Assembly: GCF_040730185.1 (NCBI RefSeq)
Contig: NZ_CP160402.1
Coordinates: 4,464,001 to 4,528,000, forward strand
Source: Streptomyces sp. Je 1-332
Lineage (GTDB): Bacteria; Actinomycetota; Actinomycetes; Streptomycetales; Streptomycetaceae
Direction: 5' to 3'
Length of the DNA: 64,000 nt
Below are positions 45,233 to 55,395 of the stretch, piece after piece. A model generated the notes under the pieces. The model did no database searches and was not told where the DNA came from. It was given only the letters and a program-made list of their open reading frames with translations. The position numbers and the translations under genes are program-made. The first letter of the stretch is position 1. Every line of letters begins with the position of its first letter.

Positions 45233-45679
45233 GTGCCTCGCCCCTTGGGAGAACTCGAAGACTCAGTCATGACACGGGTGTGGAAGTGGAACCGCCCCGT
45301 GACCGTTCGAGAAGTCCTGGAAGACCTTCAGCAGGAACGGTCCATCGCGTACACCACCGTCATGACCGTTTTGGACAATCTTCATCAGAAGGGCTGGGTG
45401 CGCCGCGAAGCGGAAGGGCGCGCCTATCGATATGAGGCGGTCTCCACTCGGGCCGCCTACGCCGCCGCACTGATGAACGAAGCATGGTCGCAGAGCGACA
45501 ACCCGGCCGCGGCTCTCGTCGCGTTCTTCGGGATGATGTCCGCGGAACAGCGCGAAGCACTCAGTGACGCGATGCGGATCGTGGGCCCGGTCTCCCAAGC
45601 CCCCGGCACTGTCTCTGAAGCCTCCGCCACTCAAGTCCCGGAGAACCCCGGCGATGCGGAGCCCGAAGCAGAGCGATAG
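45233..45679 (+). CDS. BlaI/MecI/CopY-family transcriptional repressor
   Basis: A 148-residue winged-helix protein: LGELEDSVMTRVWKWNRPVTVREVLEDL, then IAYTTVMTVLDNLHQKGWVRREAEGRAYRYEAVSTRAAYAA, and a C-terminal dimerisation helix. BlaI proteins repress beta-lactam or stress genes and are inactivated by a BlaR/BlaP-type membrane protease. No such sensor gene is adjacent. The GTG at 45233 has no ribosome site but lies 7 bp after a -10-like box, so a leaderless start is likely. The tail is acidic and disordered. Confidence 0.88.
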   Translation: MPRPLGELEDSVMTRVWKWNRPVTVREVLEDLQQERSIAYTTVMTVLDNLHQKGWVRREAEGRAYRYEAVSTRAAYAAALMNEAWSQSDNPAAALVAFFGMMSAEQREALSDAMRIVGPVSQAPGTVSEASATQVPENPGDAEPEAER

Positions 45680-45688
45680 CGTCCGCTC

Positions 45689-46222
45689 ATGCCAGCGGAA
45701 CCCCCTGAACTCAGCGCTAAAGCAGTCTCCGTACGCCGGGCGCGCACAGCTGATGTGCCGGTCGTACGCAACCTCCTCGACTCCTACGCCCGCCAGGGGA
45801 TCCTGCTCGACAAAGCGACGGTCGCCCTTTACGAGTCCATCCAGGAGTTCTGGGTCGCCGAACGCGACGACAACGCCGAGGTCGTCGGTTGCGGGGCCCT
45901 GCACGTGATGTGGGAAGACCTGGCGGAAGTCCGCACTCTCGCGGTGAACCCCGACGTCAAGGGCGGCGGAGTAGGTCATCAGGTGTTGGGCAAGTTGCTG
46001 CAGACCGCTCGCTGGCTCGGTGTCCGGCGGGTTTTCTGTCTCACCTTCGAAGTCGACTTCTTCGCGAAGCACGGCTTCGTGGAGATCGGTGAGACGCCTG
46101 TCGACGGAGATGTCTACAGCGAGCTGCTGCGTTCCAAAGACGAGGGTGTCGCGGAGTTCCTCGGCCTCGAACGAGTGAAACCGAACACCTTGGGCAACAG
46201 CCGGATGCTTCTGCATCTGTGA
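45689..46222 (+). CDS. GNAT-family amino-acid N-acetyltransferase (N-acetylglutamate synthase-like)
   Basis: A 177-residue GNAT protein: VSVRRARTADVPVVRNLLDSYARQGILLDKATVALYESIQEF in segments, EDLAEVRTLAVNPDVKGGGVGHQVLGKLL with the acetyl-CoA pyrophosphate-binding loop, and VFCLTFEVDFFAKHGFVEI. This matches the short stand-alone ArgA of actinobacteria (as in Mycobacterium Rv2747), which acetylates glutamate or glutamine for arginine synthesis. No other arg gene is present here. It follows the BlaI gene by 9 bp. Confidence 0.85.
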   Translation: MPAEPPELSAKAVSVRRARTADVPVVRNLLDSYARQGILLDKATVALYESIQEFWVAERDDNAEVVGCGALHVMWEDLAEVRTLAVNPDVKGGGVGHQVLGKLLQTARWLGVRRVFCLTFEVDFFAKHGFVEIGETPVDGDVYSELLRSKDEGVAEFLGLERVKPNTLGNSRMLLHL

Positions 46223-46356
46223 TCGTCGCCGGTATTCCGGGCTGGCTGCTGCCCCGGTTCCCTATGTCCGAAACGCGCATGTTTCCTGGGCTCTCGGGGT
46301 GCCGAGTCTCTCCCGGGGGTTTGTGTTTTTCCAGCAAAAGCGGTTTGCTTTCCGAC

Positions 46357-46378
46357 GTACTGCAGTACTGCATATAAC
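46357..46378 (+). promoter_or_regulatory. lsr2 promoter region with 12-bp palindrome
   Basis: GTACTGCAGTAC (46357-46368) is a perfect palindrome directly before a TATAAC -10 box (46373-46378). The 223-bp gap upstream of lsr2 contains locally A+T-rich stretches (GTTTGTGTTTTTCC, CATATAAC), a base composition Lsr2 itself prefers, so autoregulation is plausible. Confidence 0.5.
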
Positions 46379-46445
46379 AGGGGGCGCCGATTCCGCGGCT
46401 CATGCCGTGCGATCCGGCCCTAAGTTATCGATGAAAGGAAATCCG

Positions 46446-46784
46446 GTGGCACAGAAGGTTCAGGTCCTTCTTGTCGATGACCTCGACGGTGGCGAGGCAG
46501 ACGAGACCGTGACGTTTGCGCTGGACGGCAAGTCGTACGAGATCGACCTCACCACGTCGAACGCGGACAAGCTCCGCGGTCTCCTTGAGCCGTACCTCAA
46601 GGGTGGTCGTCGTACCGGTGGCCGTGGTTCGGCCGGGCGCGCCAAAGCCCGCGCCTCCGCCACGAGCGGCGGTCAGGACACCGCGGCGATCCGCGCCTGG
46701 GCGAAGGACAACGGTTACGAGGTCAACGACCGCGGCCGCGTCCCCGCCTCCATTCGCGAGGCCTACGAGAAGGCCAACGGCTGA
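46446..46784 (+). CDS. lsr2: Lsr2 nucleoid-associated protein
   Basis: A 112-residue H-NS-like silencer of A+T-rich DNA. The N-terminal dimerisation strands are VAQKVQVLLVDDLDGGEADE and TVTFALDGKSYEIDL; after a Gly/Arg/Ala linker the DNA-binding domain ends with IRAWAKDNGYEVNDRGRVP, holding the RGR AT-hook-like core. GTG 46446 follows AAAGGA. Upstream of clpC, this is the locus of the principal Lsr2 of Streptomyces, as recalled. Its last 22 bp overlap the convergent SCO3374-family gene. Confidence 0.95.
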   Translation: MAQKVQVLLVDDLDGGEADETVTFALDGKSYEIDLTTSNADKLRGLLEPYLKGGRRTGGRGSAGRAKARASATSGGQDTAAIRAWAKDNGYEVNDRGRVPASIREAYEKANG

Positions 46785-47356
46785 CGACGGGTCCGTCGCA
46801 ACCGGACCCGGTGGCACTGCGTGGCCGCCGTGTCCACAAGTCGTACGAGACCGGAGCCCACGGCGGGGTCGCTGTGGGGCACGGTGCCACCCCCCACGCA
46901 CGACAGGGACGGCAGTGCCGGCAGCGTCGGCTCCACCTCGCACCCGGGCTCTGGGGGTCGCAGCCATACGGCGGCCCCCTGCGTGCCGGACCACCCCGGA
47001 GGCGTGGGCGCGTCGATCCGTCCGCCCGCACCGATGGCCGTGAGGTCCAGTGGGATGCCACCCCACTCCAGCCACTCCAGGAGCCCCGGCAGTTCGTCGG
47101 CGCTCCCCGCGGCCACGAAGAGCCGCATCGAGTCTCCCCGCAGTGCCACCGGAGCCTGCGGCCCGAGATGGCGCAGGGCGGCGAAACCGGCCTCGGCGGG
47201 CAGCTGCAGTACGTCGAAGCGGAGTCCCGTCAGGAGCCGCACCGGCAGGCCCGGACGGCGGTCTTCCGTCGCCCAGCCGAGTTCGTTCTCGTACCACTGC
47301 CGCATCGGGTCGCTCTGCTCGACCGGCTCACGGGGCTTGGGAACGGTGAAGGCCAT
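46763..47356 (-). CDS. SCO3374-family protein of unknown function
   Basis: A 197-residue protein: MAFTVPKPREPVEQSDPMR, ENELGWATEDRRPGLPVRLLTGLRFDVLQLP, then LRLFVAAGS-like SMRLFVAAGSADELPGLLEW and GAAVWLRPPEPGCEVE. The order resembles the small bifunctional primase/polymerase-like family placed between lsr2 and clpC in Streptomyces (named after SCO3374, from memory). No catalytic metal motif can be confirmed. Its 3' end overlaps the lsr2 3' end by 22 bp. The ATG at 47356 faces the clpC regulatory region. Confidence 0.75.
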   Translation of the reverse strand: MAFTVPKPREPVEQSDPMRQWYENELGWATEDRRPGLPVRLLTGLRFDVLQLPAEAGFAALRHLGPQAPVALRGDSMRLFVAAGSADELPGLLEWLEWGGIPLDLTAIGAGGRIDAPTPPGWSGTQGAAVWLRPPEPGCEVEPTLPALPSLSCVGGGTVPHSDPAVGSGLVRLVDTAATQCHRVRLRRTRRQPLAFS

Positions 47357-47462
47357 ACATGGAGCAACCGGCCGGACGGGTCTCGGGTTACGCAGAGTGG
47401 CGTTGTGATTGCGCTCGGTGTCCGGAAAAAGGGCGCAAGGGCGTGTTCGGCGGCGCAAGGGT

Positions 47463-47476
47463 GTTCGCCCGTAGCG
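47463..47476 (+). promoter_or_regulatory. ClgR box 1 upstream of clpC
   Basis: The sequence fits the Streptomyces ClgR operator GTTCGC-N5-GCG exactly (GTTCGC at 47463-47468, GCG at 47474-47476). ClgR activates clp and lon genes. It lies 322 bp before clpC and about 107 bp before the divergent gene's start. Confidence 0.65.
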
Positions 47477-47568
47477 GAGGGAACCGGCGCGCGCCGCATG
47501 GAGTGTCAGTCGATGCGGGTAAGACATCCCTAGTGGGGAGGGGCGACACACGCGTAAGGCCGTCTCAC

Positions 47569-47582
47569 GTTCGCCATCGGCG
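47569..47582 (+). promoter_or_regulatory. ClgR box 2 upstream of clpC
   Basis: A second exact match to GTTCGC-N5-GCG (GTTCGC at 47569-47574, GCG at 47580-47582), 106 bp after the first and 216 bp before clpC. Ten helical turns separate the two boxes, which suits cooperative binding. Confidence 0.65.
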
Positions 47583-47797
47583 TAGTGGTGGTGAGGGTAA
47601 GTGCTTGGCCTGCGGGAACATCGTCTCGCACCATCGGGTTGGAGCAGTTGTCGGCGTTCGGGGTCAGGAGGCACCTCTTGTTCTCGGCCGGGTGTCGGCA
47701 GTTGGAATGAGCGGTCCCCGCTTGCGGGACTAAGCTGCGGAAGGACAGGGAGGGGACAGCCCCCTTACTGCCTGACCGCTCTGAGGAGCGATTAACG

Positions 47798-50326
<2,529 letters not shown>

Positions 50327-50361
50327 CCCTCCGGGCTGCAGGCCGCCTTCAAGGTTCGCAG

Positions 50362-50404
50362 GGGCTGCCCTGGACCGTTTCTCACGGTCCGGGGCAGCCC
50401 TTTT
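50362..50404 (+). terminator. Terminator after clpC
   Basis: GGGCTGCCC (50362-50370) with GGGCAGCCC (50392-50400) and the inner GGACCGT (372-378 offset) with ACGGTCC form a long stem with a five-base loop, followed by TTTT. Confidence 0.88.
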
Positions 50405-50410
50405 GCTTTG

Positions 50411-50472
50411 GTCTTCGGCTGCGGGTGCTTCGTGGCTTGTCGCGCAGTTCCTCGCGCCCCTTACGGGGCGCC
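50411..50472. repeat. Dispersed Streptomyces intergenic repeat
   Basis: The stretch reading CTTCGGCTGCGGGTGCTTCG, then TGGCTTGTCGCGCAGTTCC and a GCGCCCC-TTAC-GGGGCGC hairpin (50453-50470) resembles a short element recalled as scattered between genes in many Streptomyces genomes. It lies between convergent clpC and the NACHT gene and may act as terminator for the latter. Copy number was not counted. Confidence 0.5.
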
Positions 50473-50480
50473 TCCTGCGA

Positions 50481-53051
50481 CTATGACGTGATCGTGATTC
50501 CCTCTGGGACGTTTCGCATGCGGGGCAGGCGGGGGTTCACCCGGAGCACGCTCAGGTTCGGGAAGCGGGCGAGCCAGGAGACGTCCGTGTCGGCCAGCTC
50601 GGCGGTGATCCACAGGTGGGTGAGCTGGTCGTGCTCCAGGCCGTCCAGGAGCTCCTCGGTGCGGATGACGCCCACGACCTGGATCCACGGCCGTCCGCCG
50701 AGGTGTCGAAGCGCCGCGAGTTCGGCCGTGTCGGACACCGGGTAGTACAGGCCGACCGGGTCGAGGTGGGCGATGATCTCGCGCGCGTACCGCTCGGTGT
50801 CGAAGTGCCGCCACGGGCGGGCCAGTTCCATCCGGATGGCCAGCGCCGAGCGGTGGCGCAGGCGGGCGAGGTAGTCGATGGCGGCGTCGTCCTGGACGCG
50901 GGTGGCCGTGATCGCCAGGAGGAGCGCCTGCTGGTCGCTGGGCACCTGCTCGGGGTCCGGCAGCTGCTCGAGGACGATGGGGCCGACCCAGCCGAGGCTG
51001 CGGGCGGCCAGTTCCGTCGTGGGGCGCACGAGGTTCTTCGTACGGTCGTGGACGAGCTGCTGCACCTCGGGGTCGAGCTCGGTGACGTGTTCCAGGCAGG
51101 CCGCGGCCATCAGGCGCCGGTGGTTCACGTGCGGGCGGCGCAGGTTCGGGGCGGCTGCCAGGAGCCGTTCCAGGAAGTCGGCGCACTCCTCGGGGCGTGC
51201 GTGGGCGGCGGCCATCCGGATGACCTCCTCCCACTCGGCGCGGTGTGCGTGCTCGACCAGGGTGCGGAACTCGCCGCGGGCCACTATTTCCTTGGCGGCC
51301 AGATAGTCCTGGAAGGTGCGGTGGATGAAGTCCACCGAGAGGCCCGCCTGTTCGCGCAACAGGCCCGTGCGGTGCAGCAGATGACGGAAGATCTTCTCGC
51401 CGTCGCCCTCGGCGCGCGCGGAGGGGATGGCGGGCAGCGCGCCGTCCAGGATGGCGACCACGCGCTCGCGCGGCAGCTCCGATACGCCGTCGCCGACCAT
51501 CGCGTGGGCCAGTTTGCGCAGGAGCAGCTCCCGGGGCCCTTGCTGGAGCCGTACGTCATCGGCGTACAGCACGTCGCGCTCGGGGTCGCGGCGCTGGAGG
51601 AGCATCTCCAGGGCGGCGTCGTACAGCTCCTTGCGGCCTTTGGGCAGGGAGCCGGAGCGGTCGCGGTTGAGGGCGCAGATCAGGCCGCACATCAGGGGGT
51701 TGGTGGCGAGCTGGCGCAGCTCGCGGTAGATGCGCACGGAGTGCAGGAGGCGCTGCTCGTACTCCCGCAGCTTGTCGCGCTCCGTCTGTTCCTTGCACTG
51801 GTCGTCGCTCAGCGCGGCCGCGTGCCAGTCGTGGATGAAGCGGGTGACCTGGTCGCGTGACATCGGCGCGAGGGAGAGCTCCTTGAAGCCCTCCTCGGCG
51901 AGGCGCTCCTGGGCGAGCCAGCCGTCCTCGACGGCGGATGGGCGGGACGTCACCAGGCAGCCGTTGCCGGAGAAGATACGAAGGAGGCGGCGCAGCTGGT
52001 TGCGCAGTTCGCCGCGGGTCGCCTCCGGGGCCTCGTCGATGCCGTCCACCAGGAGCATGGCCCGGCCCGCGAGGAGCGTGCGTACGACCCAGCCTTCGGG
52101 CGCCTGGTCGGCCAGCGGGTGGCGGATGGCGTGCAGGAAGTCGTCCGGGGCCGGGAAGCCCTCGCGGGCGAAGCGGCGTACGGGCAGGACGAAGGGGACG
52201 CGGGCGCCCTCGCGCGCCGCGGCCACGGCGAGCCACTGGACGAGGGTGGTCTTGCCCGAGCCCGCGACGCCGCGCAGCAGCACCCGCTCGTGGCCTTCGA
52301 GGGCCCGGTCGGCGAGCAGCACGGTGCGCGGCTCGCCCGGTACGCCGCTGCCGCTGCTCTCCTCGGCCTCGAGGCTGAGGTAGGTGTCCTCCAGGGGCCA
52401 GCGGTCCGGCGCGTTGGCCAGGTCCACGCCGACGATGGTGAGCCAGCCGTGCTGACGTACGACCTCCTCGGCGTACGCGGCCTCGAAGTCCCGGTCCTCC
52501 TGGGAGCGTTCGGGCTGGCGGGCCGCGGCCTCCGCGTCGTTCAGGTCGATGAGCTGGCGGATGCGGCTGGCACGCTCGGCCATGTGCCGCTGGATGTGCG
52601 GGGAGCGCCGGACGAAGTGGTAGAGGACGTGCAGACACACGGCGACGAGCAGCTCGTCGTGGAACCACGCGGCGGCGGGTGAGAGCGCCCGGTCCGCGCC
52701 CTGTACGGCCCCGCGCAGCCGCCGTGCGTAGTCCTGCGGACCCAGGCGTACGGCGTCCACGTCCGTGAGGTCCAGTTCACCGATGGCGAGCAGGGTGCGG
52801 GTCAACACCTCGACGACGGCGTTGAGTTCCGTGGCCGGGGCGGAGTGCGCCTCGGCGGCTAGGTGGACGAAGTCAGCGGCGGCGCGCTGCACGTCGTCCG
52901 GGGTCGAGGGGGCGTCCGCGCCGCGCCAGGTGGCGAGGGCCGCGATCAGGTCGGGCGCGGTGGGCGGCTGCGCGGGAGGCAGCCGGATGAGCCGTTGTAC
53001 GAGGGGTGCGGCGAGCGTCGAGGGGATGCGGACAACGGGCTCCATGGACAT
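50481..53051 (-). CDS. NLR-like NACHT NTPase (bNACHT), probable phage-defence sensor
   Basis: An 856-residue STAND ATPase. Residues 1-230 form a helical N-terminal domain of the NACHT-associated type (ending EEVVRQHGWLTIVGVDLANAPDRW). The NACHT domain has Walker A LLRGVAGSGKTTL (K267), Walker B AMLLVDGIDEAPE (D336, D339), the VTSRPSA sensor and the winged-helix hallmark HRTFQDYLAAKEIV (577-590). The C-terminus is a HEAT- and LRR-like sensor region (LTHLWITAELADTDVSWLARFPNLSVLRV). Bacterial NACHT proteins of this architecture protect against phages by abortive responses; the N-terminal effector here is not an obvious nuclease. A second in-frame ATG is at 53045. Confidence 0.85.
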   Translation of the reverse strand: MSMEPVVRIPSTLAAPLVQRLIRLPPAQPPTAPDLIAALATWRGADAPSTPDDVQRAAADFVHLAAEAHSAPATELNAVVEVLTRTLLAIGELDLTDVDAVRLGPQDYARRLRGAVQGADRALSPAAAWFHDELLVAVCLHVLYHFVRRSPHIQRHMAERASRIRQLIDLNDAEAAARQPERSQEDRDFEAAYAEEVVRQHGWLTIVGVDLANAPDRWPLEDTYLSLEAEESSGSGVPGEPRTVLLADRALEGHERVLLRGVAGSGKTTLVQWLAVAAAREGARVPFVLPVRRFAREGFPAPDDFLHAIRHPLADQAPEGWVVRTLLAGRAMLLVDGIDEAPEATRGELRNQLRRLLRIFSGNGCLVTSRPSAVEDGWLAQERLAEEGFKELSLAPMSRDQVTRFIHDWHAAALSDDQCKEQTERDKLREYEQRLLHSVRIYRELRQLATNPLMCGLICALNRDRSGSLPKGRKELYDAALEMLLQRRDPERDVLYADDVRLQQGPRELLLRKLAHAMVGDGVSELPRERVVAILDGALPAIPSARAEGDGEKIFRHLLHRTGLLREQAGLSVDFIHRTFQDYLAAKEIVARGEFRTLVEHAHRAEWEEVIRMAAAHARPEECADFLERLLAAAPNLRRPHVNHRRLMAAACLEHVTELDPEVQQLVHDRTKNLVRPTTELAARSLGWVGPIVLEQLPDPEQVPSDQQALLLAITATRVQDDAAIDYLARLRHRSALAIRMELARPWRHFDTERYAREIIAHLDPVGLYYPVSDTAELAALRHLGGRPWIQVVGVIRTEELLDGLEHDQLTHLWITAELADTDVSWLARFPNLSVLRVNPRLPRMRNVPEGITITS

Positions 53052-53185
53052 AGAGGGTCCCTGCGGGTGGGATTTCGTGTGTCGTGAAGTGTCGGTCTGC
53101 CGGTCGTGCGTCGTAAAGGGTCAAGCGTAGGTCAACCCCGCCCTGAGGGTGGGGAGATGAGCCCTATCCAGGCAGCGAGGGCGCG

Positions 53186-53620
53186 TTACGAGAGCTTGGT
53201 GCCGTAGACGTTCTCGACCGTCATGGTGATCAGCACCCGGTGGTCGGCCACCATGACCTCGCGGTACTCGTCCCAGTTCGGGTGCTCGCCGGCCGCGGCG
53301 CGGTAGTAGTCCACCAGGGCCTGGACCTCGGGCCCTTGCGGGTCGTTCCCGGGCCCGACGAGGGTGGCCGTGCCCTCGGCGGTGGCCCAGGCGCGGCCGT
53401 CCGGGCTCGTCACCTCCAGCGTGGCGCGGGGGTCGCGCCGCAGGTTCGCGATCTTCGCCGTCCGCGCGGTCGTCGATACGCGGATGAGGCCCGCGGAGCG
53501 GTCGTACGAGGGCATGACGGGCGAGAGCTGGGGCCGCCCGTCGGCCTTGATCGTGGCCAGCACGCCGAGGTTGCTGATGGCGAGCAGGGCGTGGGGGTCG
53601 AAGTGCGCGTCAGTCGTCAT
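53186..53620 (-). CDS. PPOX-class F420-dependent oxidoreductase (FMN-binding split-barrel fold)
   Basis: A 144-residue protein with the split-barrel pattern: ISNLGVLATIKADGRPQLSPVMPSYD, LIRVSTTARTAKIANLRRDPRATLEV, AWATAEGTATLVGPGND and VNVYGTKL-like ENVYGTKLS. Related small actinobacterial enzymes use F420 to reduce biliverdin, menaquinone-like or drug substrates; the substrate is not known here. The ATG is at 53620. It lies between the NACHT gene and the DUF1062 gene, with a 275-bp divergent region containing a 14-bp tandem repeat. Confidence 0.88.
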   Translation of the reverse strand: MTTDAHFDPHALLAISNLGVLATIKADGRPQLSPVMPSYDRSAGLIRVSTTARTAKIANLRRDPRATLEVTSPDGRAWATAEGTATLVGPGNDPQGPEVQALVDYYRAAAGEHPNWDEYREVMVADHRVLITMTVENVYGTKLS

Positions 53621-53654
53621 GTGGGGGCCAACCAGGGTCCGGGGGCGGGGTATT

Positions 53655-53696
53655 CCGCGGTCGCGGTGCCGCGGTCGTGCTGCCGCGGTCGCGGTG
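53655..53696. repeat. 14-bp tandem repeat, three copies
   Basis: CCGCGGTCGCGGTG (53655-53668), CCGCGGTCGTGCTG (53669-53682) and CCGCGGTCGCGGTG (53683-53696) lie 34 bp upstream of the PPOX gene start, within its likely promoter region. The unit contains the palindrome CCGCGG. Confidence 0.85.
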
Positions 53697-53895
53697 CCGC
53701 AGCCGCTCGGAAAAGCGGTGGAGTGGCGATGCGGCGTGCCACTACCGTGCCTGCGGACCGAGTCGTAGAGGCAAAGGACGTGCCGTTGTACACCCTGTGA
53801 GTTCTCCCGAGCGCTGATTTCGTCGCGCGTCGCGCCTCGCCTGCGCGTCGTGCTGCTTCTTGCTGCGGACATCTCACTGGAACCGGTGTACCTCT

Positions 53896-54444
53896 GTGCT
53901 CAATCGATGGGTGGTCATGCCCACCTGCCTGCCTACTGTCCTCCGCCGTTGCCACGCCTGCGCGTCCGATCGCTTCCGGCCGGACGGCAAGTTCCGCGTC
54001 AACGCTCACCACAAGCTCCTCGACGCCTGGCTCCTCGTGCTCTGCACCGCTTGCGGGGAGACCGCGAAGCTCACGGTTCTGGAGCGGGCGAACGTGCGCT
54101 CCGTACGTGCTGAACTGCTCGACCGCATGCACGGCAACGACCCTGCTCTGGCGGGTGAGTTGCTCCAGGATCCGACCCTGCGGCGGCGCAATCGCGTCGC
54201 CCTCGACTGGGACGGTGCCTGGCGTCTCGACACCGGCGGATCGGACCACCTGGGCCGCGAGGTGATCGATGTGTCGGTTCGCTTCGCGGCGCGGATACCC
54301 GTCCGGCCCGTGCGACTGATCGCCGACGGCTGCGGGCTTTCGCGGGCCGAGGCCGAGAGGCTGATCGTGGAGGGGAAGCTCGTCTCCGCGGTCCGGCTGA
54401 GCGGCAAACTCTCCGGTGACTTCACCTTCACGCTCAAGCGCTGA
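53896..54444 (+). CDS. DUF1062 family zinc-ribbon-like protein
   Basis: A 182-residue protein. Two CxxC pairs, RRCHAC and LCTACGE, frame KFRVNAHHKLLDAWLL, suggesting a zinc ribbon. The C-terminal part RPVRLIADGCGLSRAEAERLIVEGKLVS resembles an S4-like RNA-binding helix pair. DUF1062 proteins are uncharacterised; an RNA- or ribosome-related role is inference from fold. GTG 53896 matches the conserved-looking start VLNRWVVMPTCLP. A strong hairpin follows. Confidence 0.82.
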   Translation: MLNRWVVMPTCLPTVLRRCHACASDRFRPDGKFRVNAHHKLLDAWLLVLCTACGETAKLTVLERANVRSVRAELLDRMHGNDPALAGELLQDPTLRRRNRVALDWDGAWRLDTGGSDHLGREVIDVSVRFAARIPVRPVRLIADGCGLSRAEAERLIVEGKLVSAVRLSGKLSGDFTFTLKR

Positions 54445-54476
54445 GCCCCGATGTATCGGGGCAACATACCAGGTCA

Positions 54477-54509
54477 GAGGCCTGCCCGGCGTCGTGCCGG
54501 GCAGGCCTC
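54477..54509 (+). terminator. Hairpin terminator after the DUF1062 gene
   Basis: A perfect 14-bp stem (54477-54490 with 54496-54509) with a five-base loop; a smaller hairpin GCCCCGAT-GT-ATCGGGGC (54445-54462) starts right after the stop codon. Confidence 0.85.
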
Positions 54510-54634
54510 CGAGGCTGCTTCCGCGCGCGTTAGGCGGATGTTAGTCGGATGGGAGCTCGGCATTAGTGGCCTCGATCAGAGTCGGTGTTGTTCCGAAGAG
54601 GGAACACCCACCCACTACTCACCGGGGGACCGCC

Positions 54635-55372
54635 ATGCGCTCCAACACCAACACCACCGCCACTCGTCGCCGCAACCTGCGCTTCGCCGCCGCCGCCCTG
54701 ACCGTCGCCGCGAGCCTCTCGCTCACGGCCTGCAACGGCGACGACGTGACCGGCCAGGGCGATCCGTCGGCCGCCTCCAGCGCTTCCTCGTCGGGCGGCG
54801 GCTCGGGCTCGGGCGGTGGCTCGGAGCAGAGTGGCGGCTCGGAGCAGGGTGGCGGCTCGGAGCAGGCCGGCGGGAAGGACTCGGCCGGGAAGAGCTCGAG
54901 CGGGCAGGGCGCCGCGGCCGGGAGCGGTGCGGGCAACGTCGAGCGGGCCGAGAAGTGCCGTACGGATGATCTCGACATCTCGGCGACGGACAGCACCATC
55001 GACGGTGACGACAAGGGCTCGGTCGCGGTGACGTTCAAGAACCCCGGCGACCGGGGCTGCCTGCTCTCCGGGTTCGCCGGCATCGACCTGAAGACCAACG
55101 CGGGGGACCTGTCCGCCACGCGCGAGGGGAAGCCCGCCGAGCAGATGGTGCTCACGGGCGGTGAGTCGGTGTCCTTCTACGTCAGCTACCCGATGAACGA
55201 CACGGGCGGCTCCGGGGTCCGTATCACGGGCCTCGTGGTGACCCCTCCCGGTGAGACGAAGTCGCAGTCCCTTCAGTGGCCGGGCGCCGCCTCGCTGCCC
55301 GTGAGCGACGGCTCCGGCTCCTCGGTCAAGGTCGGCCCGATCGGCAGCGCGGGTCAGGGCGGCCCCCAGTAG
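54635..55372 (+). CDS. DUF4232 lipoprotein
   Basis: A 245-residue secreted lipoprotein. The signal peptide RRRNLRFAAAALTVAASLSL ends in the lipobox LTAC-NG. A Gly/Ser/Glu-rich linker with repeats of SEQxGGG (residues about 45-75) leads to a DUF4232 beta-sandwich: KCRTDDLDIS, SVAVTFKNPGDRGCLLSGFAGIDL and GESVSFYVSYPMND. Such proteins are frequent on streptomycete surfaces and have no known function. The ATG at 54635 follows ACCGGGGGA. Confidence 0.88.
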   Translation: MRSNTNTTATRRRNLRFAAAALTVAASLSLTACNGDDVTGQGDPSAASSASSSGGGSGSGGGSEQSGGSEQGGGSEQAGGKDSAGKSSSGQGAAAGSGAGNVERAEKCRTDDLDISATDSTIDGDDKGSVAVTFKNPGDRGCLLSGFAGIDLKTNAGDLSATREGKPAEQMVLTGGESVSFYVSYPMNDTGGSGVRITGLVVTPPGETKSQSLQWPGAASLPVSDGSGSSVKVGPIGSAGQGGPQ

Positions 55373-55395
55373 GTCGGTGGCTTCAGTCGGCGCCT

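Noticed and set aside
47359..47733. Possible 124-residue forward gene in the clpC upstream region
   Set aside because: Basic, low-complexity translation, no ribosome site, and it covers the ClgR boxes; no family resemblance.
53048..53185. Small gene between the NACHT and PPOX genes
   Set aside because: The 134-bp gap holds only short frames without a ribosome site; it probably contains the NACHT gene promoter.
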